Origin: Lachnospiraceae bacterium
GTDB taxonomy: Bacteria > Bacillota > Clostridia > Lachnospirales > Lachnospiraceae
Reading direction: 5' to 3'
Assembly (NCBI GenBank): GCA_021202335.1
Contig: JAJQDE010000023.1
Location: 1 to 64,000 of the forward strand
DNA: 64,000 nt
Positions 55,624 through 64,000 of this stretch are shown one piece after another. Below the pieces are notes generated by a model. That model saw only the letters and a list, made by a program, of their open reading frames with translations, was not told the DNA's origin and made no database searches. Positions within the stretch are counted from its first letter, which is position 1; each line of letters opens with the position of its first letter. The position numbers and the translations under genes are program-made.

Positions 55624-55716
55624 CTTATGGGAAGCTGCAAAGCAGATTCTCATAAAAGCCCTCGTAAGAGGGCGTAAATTTGATTACAGGGTTCGCGAAG
55701 CGGTTCCTGTAATATT
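55624..55716 (-). repeat. Dispersed three-hairpin intergenic repeat, copy 2
   Basis: Starts eight bases past the stop of the TetR gene at 55724. It matches 17654-17734 except for scattered substitutions and 12 extra bases (CGCGAAGCGGTT) in the first hairpin. The central hairpin keeps pairing though the bases differ (CTCGTAAGAG against CGCGTAAAAG). Confidence 0.8.
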
Positions 55717-55723
55717 CATTATA

Positions 55724-56335
55724 TCAGCTTTTATCCTGTTTTTCAAGCATCTCACGCATAAGCTCAATATACATCTTCGCTTCTCTGTATATGGAATCCG
55801 GTTCCTCACCCGCCCGCTGCTTCTCGTATGTCATTCCCTCAAGGCTGTGCGCAAGCATCCTCTTAATCCGCTCGCGTTTTGCTTTGTCAGGCACGCTCTC
55901 CATTCCCGCGCCCTTAACCATATCGTCCATACGCTCATGATAAAGCTGTCTTGCCTCGGCGGTTTTTTCGGCAATTGCCGCATCAGTTTCGTAATCCGCC
56001 TCCCGCAGAAAATACGGCATATACGGATAATTTCTGCATACCCGCGCCTTTGCCTGCTCTATTTGGCGCACAAGCTCAAAATAATCCGAAACGCTCTCGT
56101 CAACGACCGCGGCCAGCTCCAAAAGCATATATTTGACACTGTAATCATAGACAAAAACATATATCCCCTCCTTGGTGCCAAAGTAATGGAACCAAAGCCC
56201 CTTGCTAACGCCTGTAATTTTCACCATTTCATCCGTAACGGCATGTCTGAAGCCGTTTTTTGCAAATACCTCAAGCGCGCCGTTTATCATTCTGTCCTGT
56301 TTTTCTCTTGCAAGGTCAAAAAATTTTTCATTCAT
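55724..56335 (-). CDS. TetR family transcriptional regulator
   Basis: 203 residues, AGGAGG seven bases before the ATG. N-terminal HTH: VTDEMVKITGVSKGLWFHYF then GTKEGIY. The C-terminal domain is helical with no recognised ligand. It is divergent from the plus-strand hypothetical gene at 56492 and may regulate it. Confidence 0.9.
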   Translation of the reverse strand: MNEKFFDLAREKQDRMINGALEVFAKNGFRHAVTDEMVKITGVSKGLWFHYFGTKEGIYVFVYDYSVKYMLLELAAVVDESVSDYFELVRQIEQAKARVCRNYPYMPYFLREADYETDAAIAEKTAEARQLYHERMDDMVKGAGMESVPDKAKRERIKRMLAHSLEGMTYEKQRAGEEPDSIYREAKMYIELMREMLEKQDKS

Positions 56336-56491
56336 CGGGTGTCCTCCTAAATTGACTTAGCAAGTCGATAAATATCGTAACATAATCATGCAAAGTATTC
56401 AAGAAAAAACGGTATATATTATCTTTTATTTTCCATAAAATAGTATTAAAATATAAGGGTATATAACCGCAACAGGAAAGGAGAATTACCG

Positions 56492-57013
56492 ATGGCAAAA
56501 AAATTTGGCAAGCTTGCATTGTTCAGCGCGCTGGCAGGCGCCGCTGCAGGAACCTGCTACTATTATTTGAAAAAAAAGGCTTCCGATTCTACTGATGATT
56601 TTGATGACCCTGATGATTTTGGCGACTTTGACGAAGATTTGGATGATGATTTCCCTGACGGCTCCGAACCGGACGAGGCTTCCGGGGACGCTGCGGCAGA
56701 CAGGACGCGGACGCTCATTTCCATTGACCTTGATAACGCTAAGGAAAAAATCGGCGGTAAGGTCATAGAAACAATCGACAAAACAAAGGAAAAGCTCGAA
56801 CAGCTCAATGTTCCCGAAAAGCTCGACAAAGCAAAGGAAATAATAAACGACAAAATATCCTCCGTTTCTTCACCCGAAACCGAATATACGCAAATGGATA
56901 TGGGAGCTTCCGCCTCAAGCGCATACAAAGGCTCTGACGAAACCGCAGACAGCCGCTCCCTGACGGAGGAATTTTTTGACGACACACGCGAGGAAAAAAC
57001 ACCCGCGAAATAA
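56492..57013 (+). CDS. Hypothetical N-anchored acidic protein
   Basis: 173 residues, SD AAGGAG. A short hydrophobic N-terminus (LALFSALAGAAAGTCYYY) ends in KKK, followed by an Asp-rich run near 32-65 and a helical region (AKEKIGGKVIETIDKTKEKL) that looks like YtxH-type envelope stress proteins. No firm family. Divergent from a TetR gene. Confidence 0.6.
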   Translation: MAKKFGKLALFSALAGAAAGTCYYYLKKKASDSTDDFDDPDDFGDFDEDLDDDFPDGSEPDEASGDAAADRTRTLISIDLDNAKEKIGGKVIETIDKTKEKLEQLNVPEKLDKAKEIINDKISSVSSPETEYTQMDMGASASSAYKGSDETADSRSLTEEFFDDTREEKTPAK

Positions 57014-57056
57014 AGAATGTGCCATTGGCAGAATGTGCCATTGGCACATTCTTTTC
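57013..57056 (+). terminator. Terminator of the plus-strand gene
   Basis: AAGAATGTGCCA/TGGCACATTCTT stem followed by TTCTC. The loop region holds a second copy of GAATGTGCCATTGGCA, so two alternative hairpins can form. Confidence 0.7.
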
Positions 57057-57059
57057 TCG

Positions 57060-57099
57060 CGCAATCGGGCAGGGTGGAAATTACCCCTACCCGATTGCG
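57060..57099 (-). terminator. Terminator at the HAD gene stop
   Basis: CGCAATCGGG/CCCGATTGCG stem; the HAD stop codon lies inside it. Little U tract follows. Confidence 0.5.
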
Positions 57100-57746
57100 G
57101 AAAACAAAAACATTCCAAGCTCCTCCACCGTTTCAAAATAAAAATCACTGTTTTTCTTCATAAATTCCCTGATTTCAGGCACATCATTTGACCAGCCTGC
57201 CCCCGCAAAAGCCGAACCGTATGCCCTCGCCATGTCATAGCCCGGCTTTAAATCGTCCACGACCAGCATTTCTTCGGGCTTTAATCCATATCGTTGCGCG
57301 ATTCTTTCAAGTGCATAAGGGCTTGGCTTTCTGTTTTCAGGCAGACACTCCCAGCCAAAAATCATGTCGGGCTGCGGAAGACGGTTTGCCTCGTAATCCC
57401 TTTTTATGTTGAAATCATAGGAATGTGACACTACACAGACAATCCCGCCATCAGCCTTTTGCCTTTCAATGATTTCCCTCATCCCGTCATATGCCCTTGG
57501 AACATGCTCTTCCACATACTCTCTCCAAATGCCGACCTCCTGCTCCATTTCCTCATCCGTCATGCCGAGCTTTTGTGTGCAATATTCCATAAAGCCGTGA
57601 AAGTTCTCGCGGAAATAGTCCTCCAGGGATATCGTCACACCGGGACGCATTATTTTAAGCGCCTTCAAAAATGCGGGATAATGGATTGTGGCAGTGCTGT
57701 TTACCACGGTGTCATCGTGATCCAGTATAAGACATTTATAATTCAT
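57087..57746 (-). CDS. HAD superfamily hydrolase (phosphatase-like)
   Basis: 219 residues from the ATG at 57746. Motif I DHDDTVVNS with both Asp, motif II VVSHS, motif III Lys in RKPSPYALE, motif IV VVDDLKPGYD. The alpha-helical cap lies between about 15 and 85. It resembles phosphoglycolate-phosphatase-type enzymes; substrate unknown. 25 bp downstream of glnS, so co-transcribed. Confidence 0.85.
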   Translation of the reverse strand: MNYKCLILDHDDTVVNSTATIHYPAFLKALKIMRPGVTISLEDYFRENFHGFMEYCTQKLGMTDEEMEQEVGIWREYVEEHVPRAYDGMREIIERQKADGGIVCVVSHSYDFNIKRDYEANRLPQPDMIFGWECLPENRKPSPYALERIAQRYGLKPEEMLVVDDLKPGYDMARAYGSAFAGAGWSNDVPEIREFMKKNSDFYFETVEELGMFLFSAIG

Positions 57747-57771
57747 ACCTTTATCCCCCGATATGCGCACT

Positions 57772-59475
57772 CTACGCGTTCTTTGGCAGCACAAACGAGC
57801 TTTTAAGCGACACAATCCTGTTAAACACAAGCGCCCCGGGCTTTGAGTCGCGGCAATCCACATTAAAAAAGCCCTGTCTTACAAACTGAAAGCTGTCATA
57901 CGCCTGCGCACCCTCTAAGGCGGGCTCCACATAACAGTTTTTCAATACCGTAAGTGAATTGGGATTTAAATTGAGCGAGCCGTCCTCATTATATACGCCC
58001 TTTTCCTCGTCAATCAGATTTTCATACAGCCTGACCTCCGCCTTAACCGCATAGGGCGCGGGCACCCAATGAATCGTCCCTTTCACCTTTCTGCCGGTAA
58101 AGCCGCTGCCCTGCTTTGTTTCAGGGTCATAGGTGCAATGCACGACTGTCACGTTTCCGTTCCCGTCCTTCTCAAAGCTTTCACACTTCACAAAATATGC
58201 GCTCATAAGGCGGACCTCATTCCCCGGAAAAAGCCTGAAATACTTTTTAGGCGGTTCCTCCATAAAGTCGTCCCTGTCTATATAAAGCTCGCTGCAAAAC
58301 GGAACCTGCCTTGTGCCAAGAGACTCATTTTCCAAATTGTTCGGCACCTCGAGATATTCCACGCTCCCCTCGGGATAATTGTCTATCACAAGCTTAATCG
58401 GGTCAAGGGCAGCCATCATCCGAGGCTTTTTGAGCTTTAAGTCCTCCCTGATGCAATACTCGAGCATGGCATAATCCGTGGAGGAGTTTGCCTTGCTCAC
58501 GCCGCAAAGCTCCACAAAGCGCTGAATGGATTCCGGCGTAAAGCCGCGCCTTCTAAGGGCGGCAATGGACACAAGCCGCGGATCATCCCAGCCGTCCACA
58601 ATCTTATCCTGCACCAGCTTTTTGATATATCGTTTTCCCGTAACGACATTTGTAAGATACATCTTTGCCTGCTCTATCTGCTTTGGCGGATTCGGATATT
58701 CCAGCTCTCGCACCACCCAGTCATATAAGGGTCTGTGATCCTCAAACTCAATCGTACAGACAGAATGTGTAATGCCCTCTATCGCATCCTCTATCGGGTG
58801 CGCAAAATCATACCTCGGATAAATGCACCACTTATCGCCTGTATTGTGGTGTGTCATATGTGCCACACGGTAGATAACGGGGTCTCTCATATTGATATTG
58901 GGCGAGCTCATGTCAATGCGCGCGCGCAGCACCTTCTCGCCGTCCGCGTATTTGCCATCCTTCATATCCTCAAAAAGCCGCAGATTTTCCTCCACCGAAC
59001 GCGCCGCCGAGGGATCCTCCTTACCCGGCTCCGTAAAGGAACCGCGATATTCCTTGATTTCCTCCGCCGAAAGGTCCGACACGTATGCCTTCCCTTTCTT
59101 TATCAGCCGGACTGCTCCCTCGTACATCTGCCCGAAATAATCGGATGCGAAGAAAAGCCTGTCCTCCCAATCAGCGCCAAGCCATGCCACGTCCTCCTTG
59201 ATTGATTCGACAAACTCAATGTCCTCCTTTGTGGGGTTGGTATCGTCAAAACGCAGATTGAATTTTCCGCCATACTGCTTTGCCAAATGGTAATTTACAA
59301 GAATTGCCTTTGCATGTCCGATATGAAGATATCCGTTCGGCTCCGGCGGAAAACGCGTATGCACCGTATCATACACTCCCTCCGCTAAGTCCTTGTCAAT
59401 AATCTGCTCAATAAAATTTCTTGAAGCCCGTTCCTCACCCGACGCCTCATTTACATTTTTTTCTAAATCGTTCAT
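57772..59475 (-). CDS. glnS: Glutaminyl-tRNA synthetase
   Basis: 567 residues from the ATG at 59475, preceded by GGAATGGGGGATTGAA. HIGH-type motif [33 protein letters not shown] and two C-terminal anticodon-binding barrels. The KMSKS-like loop, MSKRK in E. coli, reads [11 protein letters not shown] here. GlnRS charges tRNA-Gln with glutamine; its presence suggests the organism may not depend only on GatCAB. Confidence 0.95.
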   Translation of the reverse strand: MNDLEKNVNEASGEERASRNFIEQIIDKDLAEGVYDTVHTRFPPEPNGYLHIGHAKAILVNYHLAKQYGGKFNLRFDDTNPTKEDIEFVESIKEDVAWLGADWEDRLFFASDYFGQMYEGAVRLIKKGKAYVSDLSAEEIKEYRGSFTEPGKEDPSAARSVEENLRLFEDMKDGKYADGEKVLRARIDMSSPNINMRDPVIYRVAHMTHHNTGDKWCIYPRYDFAHPIEDAIEGITHSVCTIEFEDHRPLYDWVVRELEYPNPPKQIEQAKMYLTNVVTGKRYIKKLVQDKIVDGWDDPRLVSIAALRRRGFTPESIQRFVELCGVSKANSSTDYAMLEYCIREDLKLKKPRMMAALDPIKLVIDNYPEGSVEYLEVPNNLENESLGTRQVPFCSELYIDRDDFMEEPPKKYFRLFPGNEVRLMSAYFVKCESFEKDGNGNVTVVHCTYDPETKQGSGFTGRKVKGTIHWVPAPYAVKAEVRLYENLIDEEKGVYNEDGSLNLNPNSLTVLKNCYVEPALEGAQAYDSFQFVRQGFFNVDCRDSKPGALVFNRIVSLKSSFVLPKNA

Positions 59476-59653
59476 TTCAATCCCCCATTCCGAAGCATTA
59501 GCGACGTGATGCAGCACAAGCTGTTTGTGACGCTCCCGCGTCCTCACCTTTTGCCGCCTTACGCTCATGCTCCATTTTAATATATATTGTCATGGTTTGT
59601 AAAGCGTTTTATTTTGCGCTCTGTTATCGTGTTCGCTGTGGCTGCATTTTCCT

Positions 59654-59881
59654 TTATCTCATTATCAGTGTAAACCTGTTTTTTTCAAATTCAAGCAGCC
59701 CCTCGTTTCTCATTTTACAAAGCTCGTTGGACATTGCGCTGCGGTCTACCGACAGAAAATCCGCAAGCTGTTGGCGGTTAAAGGGAATGGTAAATGTAGG
59801 GCTGTTTTGAAGCTTTGATTCTTCAGAGAGATATGACATCAGCTTTTCCCGCGTAGTACGTTTTATTGTAGTATCATACAG
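59654..59881 (-). pseudogene. Crp/Fnr regulator, C-terminal remnant
   Basis: Open frame of about 75 codons without a proper start. It encodes only the Crp-type HTH: IKRTTREKLMSYLSEESK and then IPFNRQQLADFLSVDRSAM. The N-terminal cNMP-binding domain is missing, replaced by the 5' flank of the ferredoxin gene. The 178 bp toward glnS holds nothing recognised. Confidence 0.8.
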
Positions 59882-59919
59882 TCATGAAGTCAATAAAAAC
59901 AAATATAAGGGGGATTTCC

Positions 59920-60096
59920 ATGCTTAGAAAAATTATCAAAATCGACGAAGAAAAATGCAACGGCTGCGGTTTGTGCGCATCCGCCTGCCATGAGGGAGCA
60001 ATTGAAATGACAAACGGAAAGGCAAGGCTTGCACGCGAGGATTACTGCGACGGGCTTGGCGGCGGACTGCACCGCCTACGCCTACGGCGGTATTGA
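59920..60096 (+). pseudogene. 4Fe-4S ferredoxin, truncated
   Basis: SD AAGGGGGAT. 58 codons: CNGCGLCASAC gives the first cluster's four Cys set, and DYCDGLG is where the family continues with a second Cys cluster. Here the frame turns into GGLHRLRLRRY and stops. A deletion has joined it to the 3' end of another gene. Small ferredoxins of this type often sit next to a Crp/Fnr gene, whose remnant is also present. Confidence 0.75.
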
Positions 60097-60184
60097 AAAC
60101 GCGGTTAAAAGGGCTTTACAGGCAAGCGGCAAAATAATTCCGTGGCAGGTAGTTACCATATCCACGGACGGGCGTATTATATAA
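60059..60184 (+). pseudogene. 3' fragment of an unknown gene fused to the ferredoxin
   Basis: In another frame the sequence after the ferredoxin break reads ADCTAYAYGGIENAVKRALQ and ends STDGRII. It looks like a real C-terminus, but I cannot name the protein. Confidence 0.45.
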
Positions 60185-60228
60185 TCGAAGTTCATATTAC
60201 GGAAATAGGTATTGACAGACACCGTGTA

Positions 60229-60265
60229 AGAGCGTATAGAAAGCAAATCTATACGCTCTGTTTTT
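60229..60265 (+). terminator. Terminator behind the ferredoxin remnant
   Basis: Perfect 12-bp stem AGAGCGTATAGA/TCTATACGCTCT with loop AAGCAAA, followed by GTTTTTG. Confidence 0.85.
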
Positions 60266-60271
60266 GCCTTT

Positions 60272-60634
60272 CTAATACTCCACATCCGTCACATAAAACG
60301 TCGCGTTTCCGCTTCCGCCAGTCAGCGTCAACACATCATCAACAATCGCAAGGTAATACCCCGGATATGCCGCGCTCTCAAAGGAAATCCCGCTTTCGTC
60401 GTCAAGCCCCATAACCGTGTGAAAGGTCTGCCGCAGCTCAAGCTCCTCGGAAATGACAGACTCCTGCTCAAGCGTCACGCTTAAATCCTCGTTTGCAGTG
60501 ATATAAAGCCCCGGCTTATTCTCCGACCGGATTGAAACATACACATCGTTTGCTGTGTCCGCTTTTCCGCGGCAAATCACCCATTGGAGATCCTGCTCCT
60601 CAAAATCATATTCCTCCTCAGGATCAGGATCGCT
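60272..60634 (-). pseudogene. AbfB-like (CBM42) domain cut off from GH43 by a stop codon
   Basis: This frame directly continues the GH43 gene after its TAA (60635-60637), starting SDPDPEEEYDFEEQDLQWVI. It encodes an arabinose-binding AbfB-type beta-trefoil (VSIRSENKPGLYITANED, then SFESAAYPGYYLAIVDDV) and ends at 60272. There is a possible internal ATG with AGGAGGAAT just before it in another frame, but none well placed in this frame. Confidence 0.75.
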
Positions 60635-61936
60635 TTAAAGTCCGCACGCAATCGCTGTGTATGGGTATGCGTTGTCGCTTGCGGAATTGACAAAATACTC
60701 ATGCCCTATTGCCTCGCCCGTCGCAAGCGAAATGTACGACGCGATACCGCCAATGCCCGCCGCCGACTCGGTCACATATGAAATTGCGCCGTCCTCGTCA
60801 AAGAAAAGCTCAGCAATGCACGCACTGCGCCGATAACCGCTGCCGCCCGCAAGCGACCCGTCATGATAAATCATATATGTATGTCCCTTGAAGTCAAATA
60901 CCGCGGGATGGTTCGTGTTTGAGGTTGTCGTCGCGTACATCAGAGCCCCGCCGCTGTATGTCCACTTTCCATCCATAAGCGAATCCGTAGTCGCATAAGC
61001 TAAGCGCTCGCGCCAACCCCACGCATAAAACAGATAATATGAGCCATAATAATTCCCCTCTGCGTCCTGCCTGCGGTAAAGCCACGGCGCTTCGGTGTAG
61101 CTTATCAAGGTGGACTGCATATTTATAATATCTGCCTCGTTGGTCGATGAATCGCTCGTGATTTTGCCGTCGCCGTTTAAATCCTTGACGGAAATCATGT
61201 CCTCATTTAACTCGCAAATATAGAACAGCCCATTTCCCCACGCCAAATATCGATGCTCCTCGCCGTTTTCGTCCGTTTCAATCCAAACAGTCGGATCTAT
61301 GTCATTCCATGTGCTTGTTTCATTTGTCGTGGTTGAGCCTGAAACAAGCGGCTCTCCAATATCAACAAAAGTCCCTGTCGGGCTGTCGGAAACAGCCACG
61401 CCGATTGACTGCCGCCCACCGTCCGTCGCGTCCCATGTGCAATAATACAGATAATATTTATATGATTTTGACTCCGTGTCGTAATGTTTTGCGACCTGCG
61501 CCGCCCATGCGCTCGTTGTGCCGCTCGCCCACGATACCTCATCTTTTGCCATCGTCATGATGACACCTTCATATGTCCAATTAAGCAGATCGGTTGTCGA
61601 ATAGCAGAGGTATTCGGGGATAACGTAGGAATCGCCTGTCGCCGTGTCATGCCCTGTGTAAAGGTATACCGTATCGCCGTCCACCAAAACCGACGGATCA
61701 CCGCCGTAGATATAGTCGCCGTCCTCGCTGTAACCGACTATCGGATTAGTGTAGGCGGAAGCCGCAAGCCCCACCCCGCCGTCCGGCACATTCGCAAGCT
61801 CTGTTTTACTCCGCGTAACCGTATACTCATCCGCCATTGTCGGCGTTGTCACAGCCTCCGAGCCGCTTACGCCGCACGCAGTCAAAGCTGTTGTTATTGC
61901 TATTGTTGTGAATGTTGAAATAAATCTATTTTTCAT
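60635..61936 (-). CDS. GH43 lipoprotein glycosidase (arabinanase/arabinofuranosidase type)
   Basis: 433 residues. Lipobox LTAC at Cys21. Five-bladed propeller with catalytic Asp80 (YGGDPSV), Asp214 (NDIDPTVW) and Glu282 (SYTEAPWLY). An EF-hand-like loop, DLNGDGKITSDS, is inserted near 252-263. The frame ends in TAA at 60635, and the same frame then encodes an AbfB-like domain. The enzyme should act on arabinose- or xylose-containing plant polymers at the cell surface. The catalytic domain is complete. Confidence 0.9.
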   Translation of the reverse strand: MKNRFISTFTTIAITTALTACGVSGSEAVTTPTMADEYTVTRSKTELANVPDGGVGLAASAYTNPIVGYSEDGDYIYGGDPSVLVDGDTVYLYTGHDTATGDSYVIPEYLCYSTTDLLNWTYEGVIMTMAKDEVSWASGTTSAWAAQVAKHYDTESKSYKYYLYYCTWDATDGGRQSIGVAVSDSPTGTFVDIGEPLVSGSTTTNETSTWNDIDPTVWIETDENGEEHRYLAWGNGLFYICELNEDMISVKDLNGDGKITSDSSTNEADIINMQSTLISYTEAPWLYRRQDAEGNYYGSYYLFYAWGWRERLAYATTDSLMDGKWTYSGGALMYATTTSNTNHPAVFDFKGHTYMIYHDGSLAGGSGYRRSACIAELFFDEDGAISYVTESAAGIGGIASYISLATGEAIGHEYFVNSASDNAYPYTAIACGL

Positions 61937-61984
61937 GGGGTAGCCTCCTGTGATATTGCTGTATTTCTATATGTCTTACACCTA

Positions 61985-63397
61985 CTACTCAATCAGCCTT
62001 TCCAATACCTCTATAATTTTTCCCCTTTCGTTACTGCCGTTTGTATTAAATCTCAGCAAAGGTATTTTATAAAGCTCCATTATATGATTTTTCAATAAAT
62101 CTCTTGTGGCTTGAATCTTGTTATCTTGATGGTATTTATATCCATCAACTTCTATCGCCAATAAAGGTTTTTTGCCAATTCTGTTATATATCAAAAAATC
62201 CAAATGTGTTGCCGGATTCATTGCATACCGACATTCATCCTCATTCAATAGTTCCGGATTTTTAATCAGCATATTCAGCGGAAAATGGCAAACAACATCT
62301 AAGCTTGAGTATTTATTATCGGAAATAATTTCCTCGATTAACGAATACATTAAATTTTCCGAATCATATTCTGATATCTTTTTATGCTTTTGCAGATATG
62401 CCGATCTTTCCTTAGTATACTGCTTGTAAAGATAATCAAAAATAGAATAGATTTTACTTTCAGTAACTTCAAAATTGTTATATTGAATGTAATCTATCAA
62501 ATCCGTTATATTATGTTCCTTAATCTGCTTATTTCCTGTTCCAATCAACATCAATTTTTTCTTAGCTCTTGATACGGCGACATTAATTAAATATGGATCA
62601 TCCGCAAAATCAGATATTTCATCATCCACCGTTGATATGATTATATTATCCTTTTCCCTTCCTTGAAACTTATGAACTGTATCTGCATCAATATCTGTGA
62701 TCTCCCGACGTAATGCCTCTACTTGATTTTTATACGGCGCTATAATTCCTGTTTCTCTTGGATTTGAAACATATTTCGGAATAATCTCATTTTTAATTAC
62801 ATCAATCTGACGTTGACTATAGTGGTTGCGCTCATGATTTCCCTCAACCGTTTTTACCACCGATAAAACATCCCGTTCTCCTTTATCTGTCGTCATTATA
62901 ATCAATTCCCCGCGATAAAACTTTTGATTGCAAAAATTGATTATTTGGGGATGGCATCTATAATGCTCCCTCAGTAATGTTTGCGTTACATTTGGCATAA
63001 CGTCCAAAACTGATTGCAAAAAGCTTTTTGTATATTGATAACCTTCATTAACATTAAAAGTGTCAAATATAGCTTTCGCTTTAGCTTTTATATCATCTGT
63101 AACGACATTAGGAAGCTGTTTAGTATCGCCTACAATAACAGCATTTTTTGCACAGGAAAGTGCCAACGCACCTGTGGCAATATCTACCTGCGATGCTTCA
63201 TCCATAATAAGATAATCATATATCACATCCGACTTCAGGCTGGTTCTCGATGAAAATGTTGTGCTTAATACAACCGGATATTCAGACAAAAAGTCATATG
63301 GTTCTTTCCGTAAATTTTCTTCACTGAATATTCTTCGGCTGCTATTGTCGCCATATCTTCTTGCCAGTTTATCTTTTAGTACAACCATTGATTGCAT
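61985..63397 (-). pseudogene. SF1 DNA/RNA helicase, C-terminal part with nuclease-like domain (frameshifted)
   Basis: 470 codons: Walker B MDEASQVD, GDTKQLPN, YRCHPQIINF, VHKFQGREKD and VAVSRAKKKL of a superfamily 1 (AAA_11/AAA_12) helicase. The last 100 residues (HLDFLIYNRI, LAIEVDGYKYH) are a Vsr/DUF2726-like PD-(D/E)XK domain. The upstream half lies in another frame; the two overlap at 63376-63397. Confidence 0.85.
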
Positions 63398-64000
63398 AAG
63401 TCTTCAAGCAGATTTTCATCAGTACTGCTTAGATACCTTTCAATATCTGCAATTTCCGCAGCTAGTTCCACTTGCTTTGTGCGATAATACATAGCCTGAA
63501 AGGTAGTGATTATTCTTGAAATATCTTGTTTGTATAAATTCCAATCTGTTATTCCATATTTTAAAAAAGCCTTTATTTTAAACCAAAGCCCTATTGTTTT
63601 TTCATTTTCGGAAATCAACTGGCACTCCTGCCACAAAAGCATCCAATACTTTGATGATAAATTTTTCTTCAGCCTTATATTTTCCGTATTAACATCAGAT
63701 TCTTCCAAATACTGATTGAAATACTCCAATTCAGTAACCAATTGAGAAAGCTCCTGCCTCAAGCACGCTAATCTTTCCTGCTTATCGAAAACATTTTTTA
63801 ATTGAGCAGACTGCTCTGATATTTTTCTATACAAATCGCTCTGATTTTCTTCTATTTTCCATGACGAAAAATCCGGATAATTCACATTCTGATGTTCAAT
63901 AAAATCTTTCTTATTATGAGAACTCCCTAATGTAGCCGCAACAAATCCTAAACTATATTTCGACGAAGATAATTTTTCATATACATTTTCAGTAGCCGAA
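63376..64000 (-). pseudogene. SF1 helicase, middle part in a second frame (runs off window edge)
   Basis: Open from the window edge to a stop at 63376. Mostly coiled-coil-like helices (VFDKQERLACLRQELSQLV). The junction reads EDLCNQ here and would continue SMVVLKDKLARRYG in the -1 frame. The Walker A part lies outside the window. No slippery heptamer was found, so a real or sequencing frameshift is more likely than programmed shifting. Confidence 0.75.

Noticed and set aside
56563..56985. 140-codon minus-strand serine-rich ORF
   Set aside because: It is the antisense shadow of the acidic plus-strand gene at 56492, which has a good SD.
63370..63400. Programmed -1 frameshifting in the helicase
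   Set aside because: No slippery heptamer or downstream structure at the overlap; an ordinary frameshift is simpler.

Overview
The window looks like the chromosome of a spore-forming, low-to-mid GC Firmicute, most likely a Lachnospiraceae-type Clostridium. The evidence is the spoIIGA-sigE-sigG sporulation block behind ftsZ, the SCIFF peptide with its radical SAM maturase beside secDF, strong AGGAGG-type ribosome binding sites, a CIRCE site, and several conserved proteins of unknown function. Most genes lie on the minus strand, so transcription mostly runs from high to low coordinates. No tRNA, rRNA, CRISPR array or intact insertion sequence was seen.

Layout. 1-2680 is accessory: a secreted-protein start cut by the window edge with an 11-G tract in its signal peptide, an AbiF/Abi_2 HEPN protein preceded by a small RNA unit with its own promoter and terminator, a decayed DUF4143-type ATPase, and a class II Fic protein. 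2967-11149 is the export and peptide block (TIGR04086 protein, GH25 lysozyme, SCIFF, SCIFF maturase, SecDF, TraX-like protein, RecJ). 11346-12650 is a plus-strand CNNM/CBS transporter-like protein. 12687-17550 holds a large unclassified protein with a cNMP-binding-like N-terminus, an Sfp-type phosphopantetheinyl transferase and a chemoreceptor. 17741-32776 is the division and sporulation cluster, in transcription order mraZ, rsmH, ftsL, two class B PBPs, murD, ftsW, murA, ftsQ/divIB, ftsZ, spoIIGA, sigE, sigG. It starts with five 10-bp-spaced MraZ boxes and lacks mraY, murE, murF and murG. sigG carries an exact 282-bp tandem duplication of its 5' end and leader.

33160-46731 carries an NYN/OST-HTH protein split by an in-frame amber codon, a TetR regulator, a degenerate GH3-like protein, glyA, a GT2 glycosyltransferase, a DUF1653 protein, pilT, htpG with CIRCE, a PPIase and an MBOAT-SGNH acylation pair. 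46771-57099 carries clpB, an FHA protein, guaB with a strong promoter and leader hairpin, a PfkB-like kinase with an altered catalytic motif, a second TetR and an HAD phosphatase. 57772-64000 has glnS, a zone of gene decay (Crp/Fnr and ferredoxin remnants), a GH43 lipoprotein separated from its C-terminal AbfB-like domain by an in-frame ochre codon, and a frameshifted SF1 helicase running off the end.

Strongest leads: the AbiF plus small RNA pair, the sigG duplication and its SD-masking hairpin, two genes with stop codons close to domain boundaries, two kinds of dispersed intergenic repeat, and the unclassified 773-residue protein.
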